From a virus, in the IMG/VR virus record IMGVR_UViG_3300031659_000057, positions 1 to 29,355 of that record: DNA of 29,355 nt. One strand, 5' to 3'. The position numbers and the translations under genes were made by a program. Under the pieces are notes generated by a model. That model did no database searches. It was not told where the DNA came from and worked only from the letters and a program-made list of their open reading frames with translations. Shown piece by piece: positions 12,886-19,403 of this stretch. Every line of letters begins with the position of its first letter. The first letter of the stretch is position 1.

Positions 12886-12964
12886 GGTATGACTATTCAT
12901 ACTCTCAAGTCCTTGATTTTTAAGGACTTTTTGGGGTTGCATTTGACCCCAGATAGGGTATAAT
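12886..12964 (+). promoter_or_regulatory. Promoter cassette 8 with intact terminator
   Basis: GTATG/CATAC hairpin (12887-12902), an intact terminator (see separate entry), TTGCAT 12937-12942, 16 nt, TATAAT 12959-12964. TGGGGT/ACCCCA arms are intact. It is the best complete example of the terminator-then-promoter order. Confidence 0.9.
12907..12932 (+). terminator. Intrinsic terminator within cassette 8
   Basis: AAGTCCTT 12907-12914, 7-base loop, AAGGACTT 12922-12929, followed by TTT. Perfect 8-bp stem; it ends transcription of the PEP-CTERM operon just before the next promoter. Confidence 0.8.
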
Positions 12965-12997
12965 GGTTGTATTGAATAGAGAAACAGAGATAGAAAG

Positions 12998-13183
12998 ATG
13001 AAAATGAGTTTAGAAGAAGCAGAAGCACTAGGAGTCGATCTGGACTATTGTGTTGAACAGCGCGATGCAGAAGCACTGGCGCGATGGAACGCGGTCAAGT
13101 ATCGCAGGAAGACCGGAGCGTCAATCCGTAACACTAAGGTGATCGACAAGATTGCCAAAGTTGTAAAAAGAATCGAGCAATAG
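12998..13183 (+). CDS. Small basic hypothetical protein
   Basis: 61 residues: MKMSLEEAEALGVDLDYCVEQ...RRKTGASIRNTKVIDKIAKVVKRIEQ. Acidic N-terminal half, basic C-terminal half. A second in-frame ATG lies at 13004. First gene of a long unit (12998-14931) behind cassette 8. No family recognised. Confidence 0.68.
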   Translation: MKMSLEEAEALGVDLDYCVEQRDAEALARWNAVKYRRKTGASIRNTKVIDKIAKVVKRIEQ

Positions 13184-13196
13184 AGAGAACTATATT

Positions 13197-13517
13197 ATGT
13201 TAGACCAAAATATCATGTCACGAAATGTTGGCGCAGAAGATTACTACTACGCTAAAGATGGCGCATTCCCTACTTACGACTTTACCCGACCAACACCAGA
13301 AAAACTTTTCGGTGTCGGTGGAGAAGGTGTTGTAGAGTATTACTACGATAACTCACGCGATAGGTTTGCGAACAGAAAAGCGTGGATGGACCTTGAGTCG
13401 GATATCGTGCGAGTAATGGTTGATCCAGACTTGGTCGCGCAAGAAATTGATGTGATATTCGACCTTGTCTATGCTGACCGTAAACGCCAGAAGCGTCAAT
13501 ACGAAAATCAGCGATAG
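13197..13517 (+). CDS. Hypothetical phage protein, 106 residues
   Basis: MLDQNIMSRNVGAEDYYYAKDGAFPTYDF..., Tyr/Asp-rich in the middle (EGVVEYYYDNSRDRF), with a helical basic C-terminus. The GAGAGAACTATATT leader resembles that of the 21539 gene. No function recognised. Confidence 0.68.
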   Translation: MLDQNIMSRNVGAEDYYYAKDGAFPTYDFTRPTPEKLFGVGGEGVVEYYYDNSRDRFANRKAWMDLESDIVRVMVDPDLVAQEIDVIFDLVYADRKRQKRQYENQR

Positions 13518-13528
13518 AGGACTTTACT

Positions 13529-14083
13529 ATGGATAGAATTGTTTATGGTGAAGGAAGACAGAAATTGGGCAAATTCAAACCCGATAATCGATATGAAAAG
13601 ATTGGTTCCTACAAGGGATTGTCTTTGTGGTTGGCGCAAGAAGATAGATTTATGAATGTTCAAATCTGTTGTGAAAAGCGTTCGAACATTGCCAGACTTT
13701 TTGGTAACAAAGCGAGTTATGACCGTGTTATGACCGTTGACCTTGAAAAGTCAAGGGCAAGACTATTCAAAGATTCCTATGAGATATCAATGGTTCTGGT
13801 AGATAGCACTTACCAAGGTTATGGTCTTGCACCAAAAATCTACCGATACCTAATGAAGAGAATGGGTATTACACTCAAGGCAGGGACTCAACAGTCCTAT
13901 GGTGGTAGGTCTGTCTGGAATGACCTTGCCAAATACAAAGATGTGCAGGTAGTGGGCAAGAAAAATAGAGATTGTTACGATATGCAAGCAGGAGAGGAGC
14001 GAGAAATGTCTACAGGAATTGATGACGTTAACTGTTATGATTCTGGCAACTTTACCGCATACGCATATTATATAGATTTATAA
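13529..14083 (+). CDS. GNAT-fold acyltransferase-like protein
   Basis: 184 residues. The C-terminal half has the GNAT acyl-CoA/ACP-binding core: VLVDSTYQGYGLAPKIY (the Q-x-x-G-x-G/A loop, YQGYGLA at 95-101) followed by the phage-type continuation LKAGTQQSYGGRSVWNDLAK (about 117-135). These groups transfer an acyl chain from CoA or ACP to an amine. The substrate is unknown. Followed by a gene encoding an ACP-like protein, which makes an ACP-linked donor conceivable. Confidence 0.75.
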   Translation: MDRIVYGEGRQKLGKFKPDNRYEKIGSYKGLSLWLAQEDRFMNVQICCEKRSNIARLFGNKASYDRVMTVDLEKSRARLFKDSYEISMVLVDSTYQGYGLAPKIYRYLMKRMGITLKAGTQQSYGGRSVWNDLAKYKDVQVVGKKNRDCYDMQAGEEREMSTGIDDVNCYDSGNFTAYAYYIDL

Positions 14084-14098
14084 ATAGAGGACAGGGCG

Positions 14099-14311
14099 AT
14101 GAATGAAATTAAGCAAAAAGCGATAAATAATATTATAGACAAAGTATTGGAAGAGGAGGGATACGATATGCACAATGTATTCGATAGTCTAACTGCTATG
14201 ACGATAATTACCGATGTAGAAGATCATTTTGATATCAACCTTGACCTAAATATTCTCGAAGGCGTTACAGAAAGAACCGCATTAGTAGAGAGGTTAATGG
14301 AAGCGATATGA
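14099..14311 (+). CDS. Acyl-carrier-protein-like protein
   Basis: 70 residues, acidic and helical. It keeps the ACP layout: helix I (IIDKVLEEEGYDM), then FDSLTAMTIITDVEDHFDINLD, where D-S-L (Ser30) is the phosphopantetheine attachment motif and the following helix matches ACP helix II (V..LE..F.I.I). Typical ACPs are about 77 residues, so length fits. Likely carries an acyl or other thioester group if modified by host phosphopantetheinyl transferase. Preceded by GAGGACAGGG and downstream of the GNAT gene. Confidence 0.72.
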   Translation: MNEIKQKAINNIIDKVLEEEGYDMHNVFDSLTAMTIITDVEDHFDINLDLNILEGVTERTALVERLMEAI

Positions 14312-14553
14312 AAATCATGGTCACTTTTGGCAGGGAACATATGACATTGGGTGGAGAACGACTCCACAAGTGTTTCCTGATTGTTGAAGGTGATGATGAT
14401 GAAGATTGTCGTAGAAAGATTTTTGAAATACGAGGTGACCAGTGGGCGTTTTGTTACACAATAGAGAATCTGTCAATGACATACCTTATCCATAAATGGA
14501 ACCTATATGAAGTATCAGCACAACAGGCGCAGATACACGGAGATGGAAAGTGA
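14308..14553 (+). CDS. Conserved small phage protein (VTFG family)
   Basis: 81 residues, ATGA-coupled to the ACP-like gene. MKIMVTFGREHMTLGG..LHKCFLIVEGDDDEDCRRKIFEIRGDQWAFCY... resembles a small family found in many phages that begins with a V/ITFGQ..H strand and contains R..I.E..G..FCF. Function unknown. Confidence 0.7.
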   Translation: MKIMVTFGREHMTLGGERLHKCFLIVEGDDDEDCRRKIFEIRGDQWAFCYTIENLSMTYLIHKWNLYEVSAQQAQIHGDGK

Positions 14554-14696
14554 GCGGTTGGTTAGTAGCAGTTACAGGTATCATTTATTTTTACATATGC
14601 GCGGAACAAGCGTATAAAGAGAACATACCAATGGCACTATGCTATGCAGGTTATGCATTTGCCAACATCGGATTATACCTGTCAGTGAGTAAATAA
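14550..14696 (+). CDS. Small two-helix membrane protein, GTG start
   Basis: GTG 14550 overlaps the TGA of the preceding gene (GTGA); TAA 14694-14696. 48 residues: MSGWLVAVTGIIYFYICAEQAYKENIPMALCYAGYAFANIGLYLSVSK. Two membrane segments joined by a charged loop. The AL.Y.GYAFAN.GL pattern recurs in a small membrane protein family of tailed phages. Its first codons are the GTGAGCGGT seen in gene-end elements elsewhere, so that element here doubles as a start. Confidence 0.68.
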   Translation: MSGWLVAVTGIIYFYICAEQAYKENIPMALCYAGYAFANIGLYLSVSK

Positions 14697-14697
14697 T

Positions 14698-14931
14698 ATG
14701 AGTGAGATTTTTCAGTTTAAAGACACCAAGTTTGACAATATTAAAGATTGTATAGAATATATTAGAGAAGATTGTGAAGGCGAAGTGGCAGGAAAAGAAT
14801 TCGTAATTAAACGAATTATCTCGACAGGTGAAGACGAGTGGGGTACTTATAGTGAGACCCAAGAAGTTATAGAATTGCGTTTGGCAGTGGTAGAGGTTGA
14901 GGCAGGTCTCGCAGCGCATCTAACCAATTGA
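14698..14931 (+). CDS. Small acidic hypothetical protein
   Basis: 77 residues: MSEIFQFKDTKFDNIKDCIEYI...EWGTYSETQEVIELRLAVVEVEAGL. Starts 1 base after the previous stop. Mixed alpha/beta, two Cys, no recognised family. Ends the unit begun at 12998; cassette 9 follows at once. Confidence 0.66.
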   Translation: MSEIFQFKDTKFDNIKDCIEYIREDCEGEVAGKEFVIKRIISTGEDEWGTYSETQEVIELRLAVVEVEAGLAAHLTN

Positions 14932-14979
14932 TTCCATTGAAGTTTCTGGGGTTGTATTTGACCCCAAATACGGTATAAT
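14928..14979 (+). promoter_or_regulatory. Promoter cassette 9
   Basis: TTGATTCCATTGAAG stem remnant, TTGTAT 14952-14957, 16 nt, TATAAT 14974-14979. CTGGGGT/ACCCCA arms are present. AT-rich leader to 15010. Confidence 0.87.
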
Positions 14980-15009
14980 GGTTACATTAAATAAAGAAAG
15001 AGAAATAAA

Positions 15010-15336
15010 ATGAAAAGATTAAGTATCGTTATAGCATTTACCGCATTGGTATCAGCACCAGTATATGCGATGAATGACCAAGTGCAAGACGCACTTATCA
15101 ACGTTGGAGTTCAGTCGGCAGTTAGTTGGATTATTACTAACCGACAGACTGACCCGTCTGTCCAGCGACAGAGGCAGTATCAATCATCGAATCGTTCGGA
15201 CTACCCTAATTTTGTCTGCAATTCAGACCCAGTAGATTGTTCTTATCAGCAAGGCATTTATGATAGAAACAAAGATCAATGGGACAAGCAGAATTCCAAT
15301 GCATACAACTGCGGTCGATACGGAAGAGATTGTTAG
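15010..15336 (+). CDS. Small exported Cys-containing protein
   Basis: 108 residues. Signal peptide MKRLSIVIAFTALVSAPVYA, cleavage after residue 20 (VYA|MND). The mature part is polar, Gln/Asn/Arg-rich, with four Cys in the C-terminal half, probably two disulfides in the periplasm (DYPNFVC..DPVDC...NAYNCGRYGRDC). Early expression suggests a host envelope role, for example defence against other phages, but there is no family match. Confidence 0.74.
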   Translation: MKRLSIVIAFTALVSAPVYAMNDQVQDALINVGVQSAVSWIITNRQTDPSVQRQRQYQSSNRSDYPNFVCNSDPVDCSYQQGIYDRNKDQWDKQNSNAYNCGRYGRDC

Positions 15337-15575
15337 TGATAGCAAAGACAAATAGAAGCATCAAACCACCACACAGAAGACGAGCAGGTCGGTGTCTGGG
15401 CAAATACATCATCAAACCTCGCCAGCACAAGACGATACGGATGATAAAAAGAAAGCATCGTCCCAACTGTTTCTTTGGATGGCGTATCAAACAAAACCGA
15501 GACTATGCTGTAAGGTCAAAAATGTTCAAGCAATATGCATATCTAACATTCCCAAAATCTACGAGAGGTGGTTGA
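15336..15575 (+). CDS. Possible basic protein, GTG start
   Basis: GTG 15336 overlaps the upstream TAG (TAGTG), with GGAAGAG upstream. 79 residues, very basic (MIAKTNRSIKPPHRRRAGRCLGKYIIKPRQHKTIRMIKRKHRPNC in two halves, then FFGWRIKQNRDYAV). Codon choice looks natural. A competing frame (15392-15613) runs into the gene-end hairpin and is less convincing. Possibly nucleic-acid binding; function unknown. Confidence 0.45.
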   Translation: MIAKTNRSIKPPHRRRAGRCLGKYIIKPRQHKTIRMIKRKHRPNCFFGWRIKQNRDYAVRSKMFKQYAYLTFPKSTRGG

Positions 15576-15591
15576 GTTCTCATAACCCAAA

Positions 15592-15725
15592 AGTAAGCGG
15601 TGGCGCGGTATGAATAGTTATACCACCACCTAAGTCATTGATTTCCCTCAAGTTTTCCACCCCTCCTAAGTCCTTGATTCCATTGAAGTTTCTGGTGTTG
15701 CATTTCATCCTGAATAGGGTATAAT
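15592..15725 (+). promoter_or_regulatory. Promoter cassette 10 (compound)
   Basis: AGTAAGCGGTGG, a GGTAT/ATACC hairpin (15607-15624), two stem units in the order AAGTCATTGATTTCCC then AAGTCCTTGATTCC, TTGCAT 15698-15703, 16 nt, TATAAT 15720-15725. The inverted repeat is decayed (CTGGTGT/CATCCTG). About 185 bases from gene end to start are all cassette sequence. Confidence 0.86.
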
Positions 15726-15761
15726 GGTTACATCAACTAGAGAAGAGAGAGAGATTTTATC

Positions 15762-16127
15762 ATGGCATATGTAAGCAAAGAAAAGAAAGCAGACCTCGCA
15801 CCAGCAATGAAAGCAGTTGCAAAGAAATACGGTTTTAAGTTGAGTGTATCTGTTAAACATCACAGCACCATTGTCGCAAAGATCAAAGATGCTGACCTTA
15901 TTATCGAAGATTATGCACTAGATGATCCTTGGATTGGGTCTTATGGTCTGGACGTTAACCAGTATCATATTGATTCACATTTTACCAAATACGCTAAGTT
16001 TTTGAATGAATTGCACGATGCTATGCTTGGCAAAGAATACTTTGATCATAGCGATGCGATGACCGATTACTTTCATTGTTCGCATTACACTGCTATTTCA
16101 CTGTTTCACTCTACTTACAAGAAGTAA
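15762..16127 (+). CDS. Conserved phage protein (MAYVSKE..KA family)
   Basis: 121 residues. MAYVSKEKKADLAPAMKAVAKKYGFKLSVSVKHHSTIV, then VNQYHIDSHF and a C-terminal TDYFHCSHYTAIS. This matches a family found in many large phages and in polyvalent phage proteins (LPD29-like, from memory). Unknown function. Sole promoter-proximal gene of cassette 10, followed by a 55-residue gene. Confidence 0.76.
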   Translation: MAYVSKEKKADLAPAMKAVAKKYGFKLSVSVKHHSTIVAKIKDADLIIEDYALDDPWIGSYGLDVNQYHIDSHFTKYAKFLNELHDAMLGKEYFDHSDAMTDYFHCSHYTAISLFHSTYKK

Positions 16128-16131
16128 AGAT

Positions 16132-16299
16132 ATGAAAGATTTCGAGATTGGTCAAATAGTGTGGGTCAAATGTGCTGGAACTGATTGTTGGGGACAAGGT
16201 GAGATTCTTGGATTTACTGCCAAACGAATAAGGGTATTCAACGAGGTTCGTAGTCTTGAAGGACTCTATTCCCCCAAGAATGTTAAGGCGCAGGACTAA
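16132..16299 (+). CDS. Small phage protein (GFTAKRIRV motif), 55 residues
   Basis: ATG 16132 to TAA 16297-16299: MKDFEIGQIVWVKCAGTDCWGQGEILGFTAKRIRVFN...EGLYSPKNVK. It looks like a small SH3-like beta barrel. The GFTAKRIRV..EV.. .GLY.PKNVK pattern is known to me from small proteins in T4-like and T7-like phages. Shorter than usual ORF cut-offs. Function unknown. Confidence 0.68.
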   Translation: MKDFEIGQIVWVKCAGTDCWGQGEILGFTAKRIRVFNEVRSLEGLYSPKNVKAQD

Positions 16300-16355
16300 G
16301 TTATTGATTTCATTGAATTTTCTGGGGTTGCATTTGAACCCCAATACGGTATAAT
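16300..16355 (+). promoter_or_regulatory. Promoter cassette 11
   Basis: TTGATTTCATTGAATTTT stem remnant, TTGCAT 16328-16333, 16 nt, TATAAT 16350-16355. TGGGGTT/AACCCCA arms are perfect (7 bp). It drives the longest operon, 16390-20567. Confidence 0.89.
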
Positions 16356-16389
16356 GGTTACATCAACTAGAGAAATGAAGGAAGAAAAT

Positions 16390-16716
16390 ATGTGTGATTT
16401 AGAAGTAGGAATGGCGCGAGTCAAAGAAGCATTAGAAAGCGACTATGCACAATGGGGTGGTAGGACTGCTTATGATATTGACATCAAAGAAAAATATAAT
16501 GTTATCTTCAAAGAAGGTCAAAAATATATCAAAATAATCCGTAGCGAGGATGGCGGGAGTCGCCAGTCGGTTGTCGGGTTCATCGTGAAGAAAGCAAACA
16601 AGGGATTCAAAGTTGGGGATATCCTCAAAGCATCATCTTGGAACGCACCCGCATTGAACTTTGCGCGTGGACATGTTGAAGAAGAAAACTTGAAATTGTG
16701 TTGGGCAGGAATCTAA
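16390..16716 (+). CDS. Conserved phage protein (GDILKA..W.APA.NFARG family)
   Basis: Start at ATG 16390, 8 bases after GAAGGA; the in-frame ATG 16354 is inside the -10 box. 108 residues with YDIDIKEKYNVIFKEGQKYIKII, SVVGFIVKK..KGFKVGDILKASSWNAPALNFARG, a pattern common to a family of small proteins in T7-like and other phages. Function unknown. TAATG-coupled to the next gene. Confidence 0.78.
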   Translation: MCDLEVGMARVKEALESDYAQWGGRTAYDIDIKEKYNVIFKEGQKYIKIIRSEDGGSRQSVVGFIVKKANKGFKVGDILKASSWNAPALNFARGHVEEENLKLCWAGI

Positions 16717-16952
16717 TGCATAGTGAATCAAAAAGTCTCTGGGTATTGAAGTGGACTGCGTCTACTTTGATACTGATAGGAATAGCATTCCGGTCAGCAG
16801 AGGGAGACTATAAAAGTTACGACTTGATAGTAACATTCTTTGGAGTGTTGGGATGGTCGGTAGTGAGTATCGTATGGAAAGACCGAGCAATGATAATGCT
16901 GAATGCGGTGAGTTTGTTTGTTCTTGGAGTAGGAATTTTAAATAATGTTTAA
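16716..16952 (+). CDS. DUF6552-like membrane protein
   Basis: Start at ATG 16716 (TAATG). 78 residues with three hydrophobic segments and the pattern LKWTASTLILIGIAF...FFGVLGWSVVSIVWKDRAMIMLNAVSL, matching the small phage and bacterial membrane family I know as DUF6552. Inner-membrane; function unknown. It overlaps the next membrane gene by 8 bases. Confidence 0.74.
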   Translation: MHSESKSLWVLKWTASTLILIGIAFRSAEGDYKSYDLIVTFFGVLGWSVVSIVWKDRAMIMLNAVSLFVLGVGILNNV

Positions 16953-17127
16953 CAAATACAATAGATTATCAGTATTAAGAATCATCTTGACTATGGTTAT
17001 TACTTTGGGCGTGGTATCTGGAATAGTGTACCCAGCATTCGGTTTGTCTCTTATGCTTGGAATCGGGATCGGTTACCTGATATTCGGATGGAATAAAGTT
17101 TTGAGTAAGGATAATATGTTACCATGA
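16945..17127 (+). CDS. Small membrane protein
   Basis: 60 residues with two membrane segments (LRIILTMVITLGVVSGIVY and LSLMLGIGIGYLIFGW) and a short charged tail. Overlaps genes on both sides. Function unknown; the two membrane proteins before the SleB hydrolase make a lysis or envelope role possible. Confidence 0.66.
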   Translation: MFNKYNRLSVLRIILTMVITLGVVSGIVYPAFGLSLMLGIGIGYLIFGWNKVLSKDNMLP

Positions 17128-17411
17128 TAGAAACCGAGTTTAGAATGTTGAGAGAAGTTACTGTATGGAATGAAGCACCCTATGCAGTCCCTAATCACGA
17201 CTACCTCTTGAATAGTACTCAAGAGAAGTTAATAGCGTATCGTAAAAATGGGTCAACCGAATGGGAGAAGTTTACTAAACCTTTAACATTCAGTAAGACG
17301 CGAAGAAAGTTCAAAAACCTGAAGGAAGAGATTCCTTCTTCATTCATCAAACCATTCCAAGATGATCCTTGGAATAATACAAGTTACAATTCACTGGAGA
17401 GTTATTTCTAA
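17124..17411 (+). CDS. Hypothetical phage protein, 95 residues
   Basis: MIETEFRMLREVTVWNEAPYAVPNHDYLLNSTQEKLIAYR..., a soluble, charged protein with KTRRKFKNLKEEIPSSF in the middle. ATGA overlap upstream and TAATG downstream. No family recognised. Confidence 0.68.
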   Translation: MIETEFRMLREVTVWNEAPYAVPNHDYLLNSTQEKLIAYRKNGSTEWEKFTKPLTFSKTRRKFKNLKEEIPSSFIKPFQDDPWNNTSYNSLESYF

Positions 17412-17788
17412 TGGGCATGTCACCAGAACGCATTCAGGAAGAATGCAAAAAACGCAAAGATCAACGTCAACGAATGAAAGATCGTAAAGCGAAGCGAAGT
17501 GCGAAACTACGAAACAGACAACCAGCAAAAAAAATGCGTAAAAACATTCCACTGTCAGTTGATGTCCCAGGAAAAATGGTTTCATTTAGACCGAATCCAA
17601 ATTCGGATATTCTATTTGGCGAAGTGATAGGAGTTCGTATGGATTTAAGAATACCGGAGAATCCAGAGTATCCGCATTCACGCGAGTATCATAAAACCAT
17701 CACGGTTGAGTTGGGCGATGGTAGAGTATTAAAGATGTCAGGTGATCACGAAGACTTAAAAAAAATAAGGATGATTGCAGAATCCTAA
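17411..17788 (+). CDS. Hypothetical protein with very basic N-terminus
   Basis: 125 residues. Residues 1-45 are extremely Lys/Arg-rich (ECKKRKDQRQRMKDRKAKRS), likely nucleic-acid binding. The rest looks like a beta barrel (VPGKMVSFRPNPNSDILFGEVIGVRMD...TITVELGDGRVLKM). Coupled by TAATG to the cell-wall hydrolase gene. Function unknown. Confidence 0.68.
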   Translation: MGMSPERIQEECKKRKDQRQRMKDRKAKRSAKLRNRQPAKKMRKNIPLSVDVPGKMVSFRPNPNSDILFGEVIGVRMDLRIPENPEYPHSREYHKTITVELGDGRVLKMSGDHEDLKKIRMIAES

Positions 17789-18306
17789 TGAGAGTATTAC
17801 TCTTTACTATTGCATGTTCTATTTCATTGGGTAGCAATGCTGTTGAGCATGGTGACCCTGAAGTCTTATGCCTTGCAGAAAATATCTATCACGAAGCGCG
17901 TGGTCAAGATATTGAAGGAAGAGTCGCGGTCGCCCATGTAAGTATAAATAGAATGGAATCTAAGCGGTTCCCCAATACACTTTGTGGTGTGGTAAGGCAA
18001 GGGTATACAAAACCTTCTTGGAAAGATGGCAGACCAATACCAATAAAAAATAAATGTCAGTTCTCTTGGTATTGCGATGGTAGGGTTGATGAAATTCTCG
18101 AACCTGATGCATGGGACTCTGCGTGGCGTGTGGCATATCATGTCTATGCCCACAGAGTTGAACAAAGTATTACAGACAGTAGATGGGACGATAGTGTGAA
18201 TGGTGCAATGTGGTATCACAACACACAAGTCGATCCATACTGGGTTAGTAGTATGCAGAAAGTTAAACAGGAAGGCAGTCACATTTTTTACATAGCAGGA
18301 AATTAA
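17788..18306 (+). CDS. SleB-type cell-wall hydrolase (candidate endolysin)
   Basis: 172 residues. Signal peptide 1-18 (..SISLGSNA), then a Hydrolase_2/SleB domain: LAENIYHEARGQDIEGRVAVAHVSINR with catalytic Glu31 and HEA motif (35-37), CGVVRQG, CQFSWYCDG, WYHNTQVDPYW and a final GSHIFY. The family cleaves the N-acetylmuramic acid to GlcNAc bond. This is the only recognisable lysis enzyme in the window. Sec export would make it periplasmic without a pore-forming holin. It lies in an operon behind an early cassette promoter and is followed without gap by the large membrane protein. Confidence 0.86.
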   Translation: MRVLLFTIACSISLGSNAVEHGDPEVLCLAENIYHEARGQDIEGRVAVAHVSINRMESKRFPNTLCGVVRQGYTKPSWKDGRPIPIKNKCQFSWYCDGRVDEILEPDAWDSAWRVAYHVYAHRVEQSITDSRWDDSVNGAMWYHNTQVDPYWVSSMQKVKQEGSHIFYIAGN

Positions 18307-19326
18307 ATGCGATATCTAACACTAATAACAGCATTGGCAATTGCCACCGTTGCAGCATGGTACTCTATCCTTGGTCTCATTGCAATATTCTCTGGAGCAG
18401 TCTTAGCGATTGCTATTATGGGTGGAGTCCTTGAAGTTGGTAAACTTGTAACTGCAACTTGGTTACATCGTAACTGGAGCAAAGCACCACTACTGATGAA
18501 GTCTTATCTAACATCGGCAGTTGTATTGCTTATGGTAGTTACATCCCTCGGCATCTTTGGGTTCTTATCTAAAGCGCATCTCGAAACAACGATTTCAAGT
18601 GGTGGAAATAACGAACTGAAAATAGAAAATCTTGAAAGGCAGATAGATAATGAGCAACGAAAAATAGGCGATGCAGAGATTGTTATGGGGCAGTTAGATG
18701 CTCAAGTGCAGACCCTGATAGACTATGATAGGGTACGCGGCAAAGATGGCGCGATGGCAGTGCGTAAGAATCAGGCAGAAGAACGCGCAGCACTCAATGA
18801 CGATATCAATGATTCATATGCCAGCATAGAATTGTTTCAAGAAAAACTACTGCCAATAAAACAGTCACAAATAGAGTTGGAAGTTGAAGTCGGTCCGTTG
18901 AAATACATTGCAGAGTTAATCTATGGCGATGCTGCCACAGACCACTTTGATGAAGCAGTGCGATGGGTTATCATACTATTGATTATTACATTTGACCCAC
19001 TGGCGATTGTTCTATTACTTGCAGCATCAATGGGATTCCGTGATAAGCAGTTGGCGAAGGTCTTTTATGATGACGGCAACATGAAGGTCTCACCAGACAA
19101 TGTTACAAACTTGGATGAAGAGATAGAAATTCCTATCGTGCAACCTAGAGTGATGCCACAGTATGAACCGATTATACAAGAACAAGTAATTAAGGAATCC
19201 GAGTATTTTGAAGACCAACTTATTGAGGAGGTCGATGATATTCCCGAAGATACATATGACGCTATCGATGAAGAAGAAGAAACGAGTCCCAAACATTGTG
19301 GTAGAGTGGGCGTAGTCAAAGTATGA
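18307..19326 (+). CDS. Large membrane/coiled-coil phage protein
   Basis: 339 residues. Two or three N-terminal membrane helices (about 5-48 and 66-88), a coiled coil of about 85 residues (105-190), a further membrane helix (218-242, WVIILLIITFDPLAIVLLLAA), and a long acidic tail. This layout and FDPLAIVLLLA are common to a membrane protein of T4-like marine phages of unknown function. Starts right after the SleB stop. Its last codons (..ETSPKHCGRVGVVKV) appear frameshifted relative to downstream coding-like sequence (see 19289). Confidence 0.78.
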   Translation: MRYLTLITALAIATVAAWYSILGLIAIFSGAVLAIAIMGGVLEVGKLVTATWLHRNWSKAPLLMKSYLTSAVVLLMVVTSLGIFGFLSKAHLETTISSGGNNELKIENLERQIDNEQRKIGDAEIVMGQLDAQVQTLIDYDRVRGKDGAMAVRKNQAEERAALNDDINDSYASIELFQEKLLPIKQSQIELEVEVGPLKYIAELIYGDAATDHFDEAVRWVIILLIITFDPLAIVLLLAASMGFRDKQLAKVFYDDGNMKVSPDNVTNLDEEIEIPIVQPRVMPQYEPIIQEQVIKESEYFEDQLIEEVDDIPEDTYDAIDEEEETSPKHCGRVGVVKV

Positions 19327-19387
19327 TCTTTCTCAAGCAGAAGTAAATAGGATAAGGAAGCATTTAAACTTTACAAGTACAAAGTGA
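19289..19387 (+). pseudogene. Out-of-frame C-terminal remnant of the membrane protein
   Basis: In the +1 frame across the end of the 18307 gene the bases read PNIVVEWA-stop-SKYDLSQAEVNRIRKHLNFTSTK-stop. The later part looks coding (charged amphipathic helix) and has no start of its own. The frame change would lie in the GAAGAAGAAGAA run at 19270-19281. One TAG (19313-19315) remains inside, so it is either decayed or a sequencing or assembly effect. Confidence 0.4.
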
Positions 19388-19403
19388 ATGAGACAACTAC
19401 AAT

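Noticed and set aside
14079-14086. TATAAATA upstream of the ACP-like gene as its late promoter
   Set aside because: It ends only 12 bases before the ATG, so the transcript would start downstream of the GAGGA ribosome site. It may be chance or serve later genes.
15392-15613. GTG-start frame overlapping the basic protein region
   Set aside because: It runs into the gene-end hairpin element and its codon pattern is less natural than the 15336 frame; the two cannot both be typical genes.
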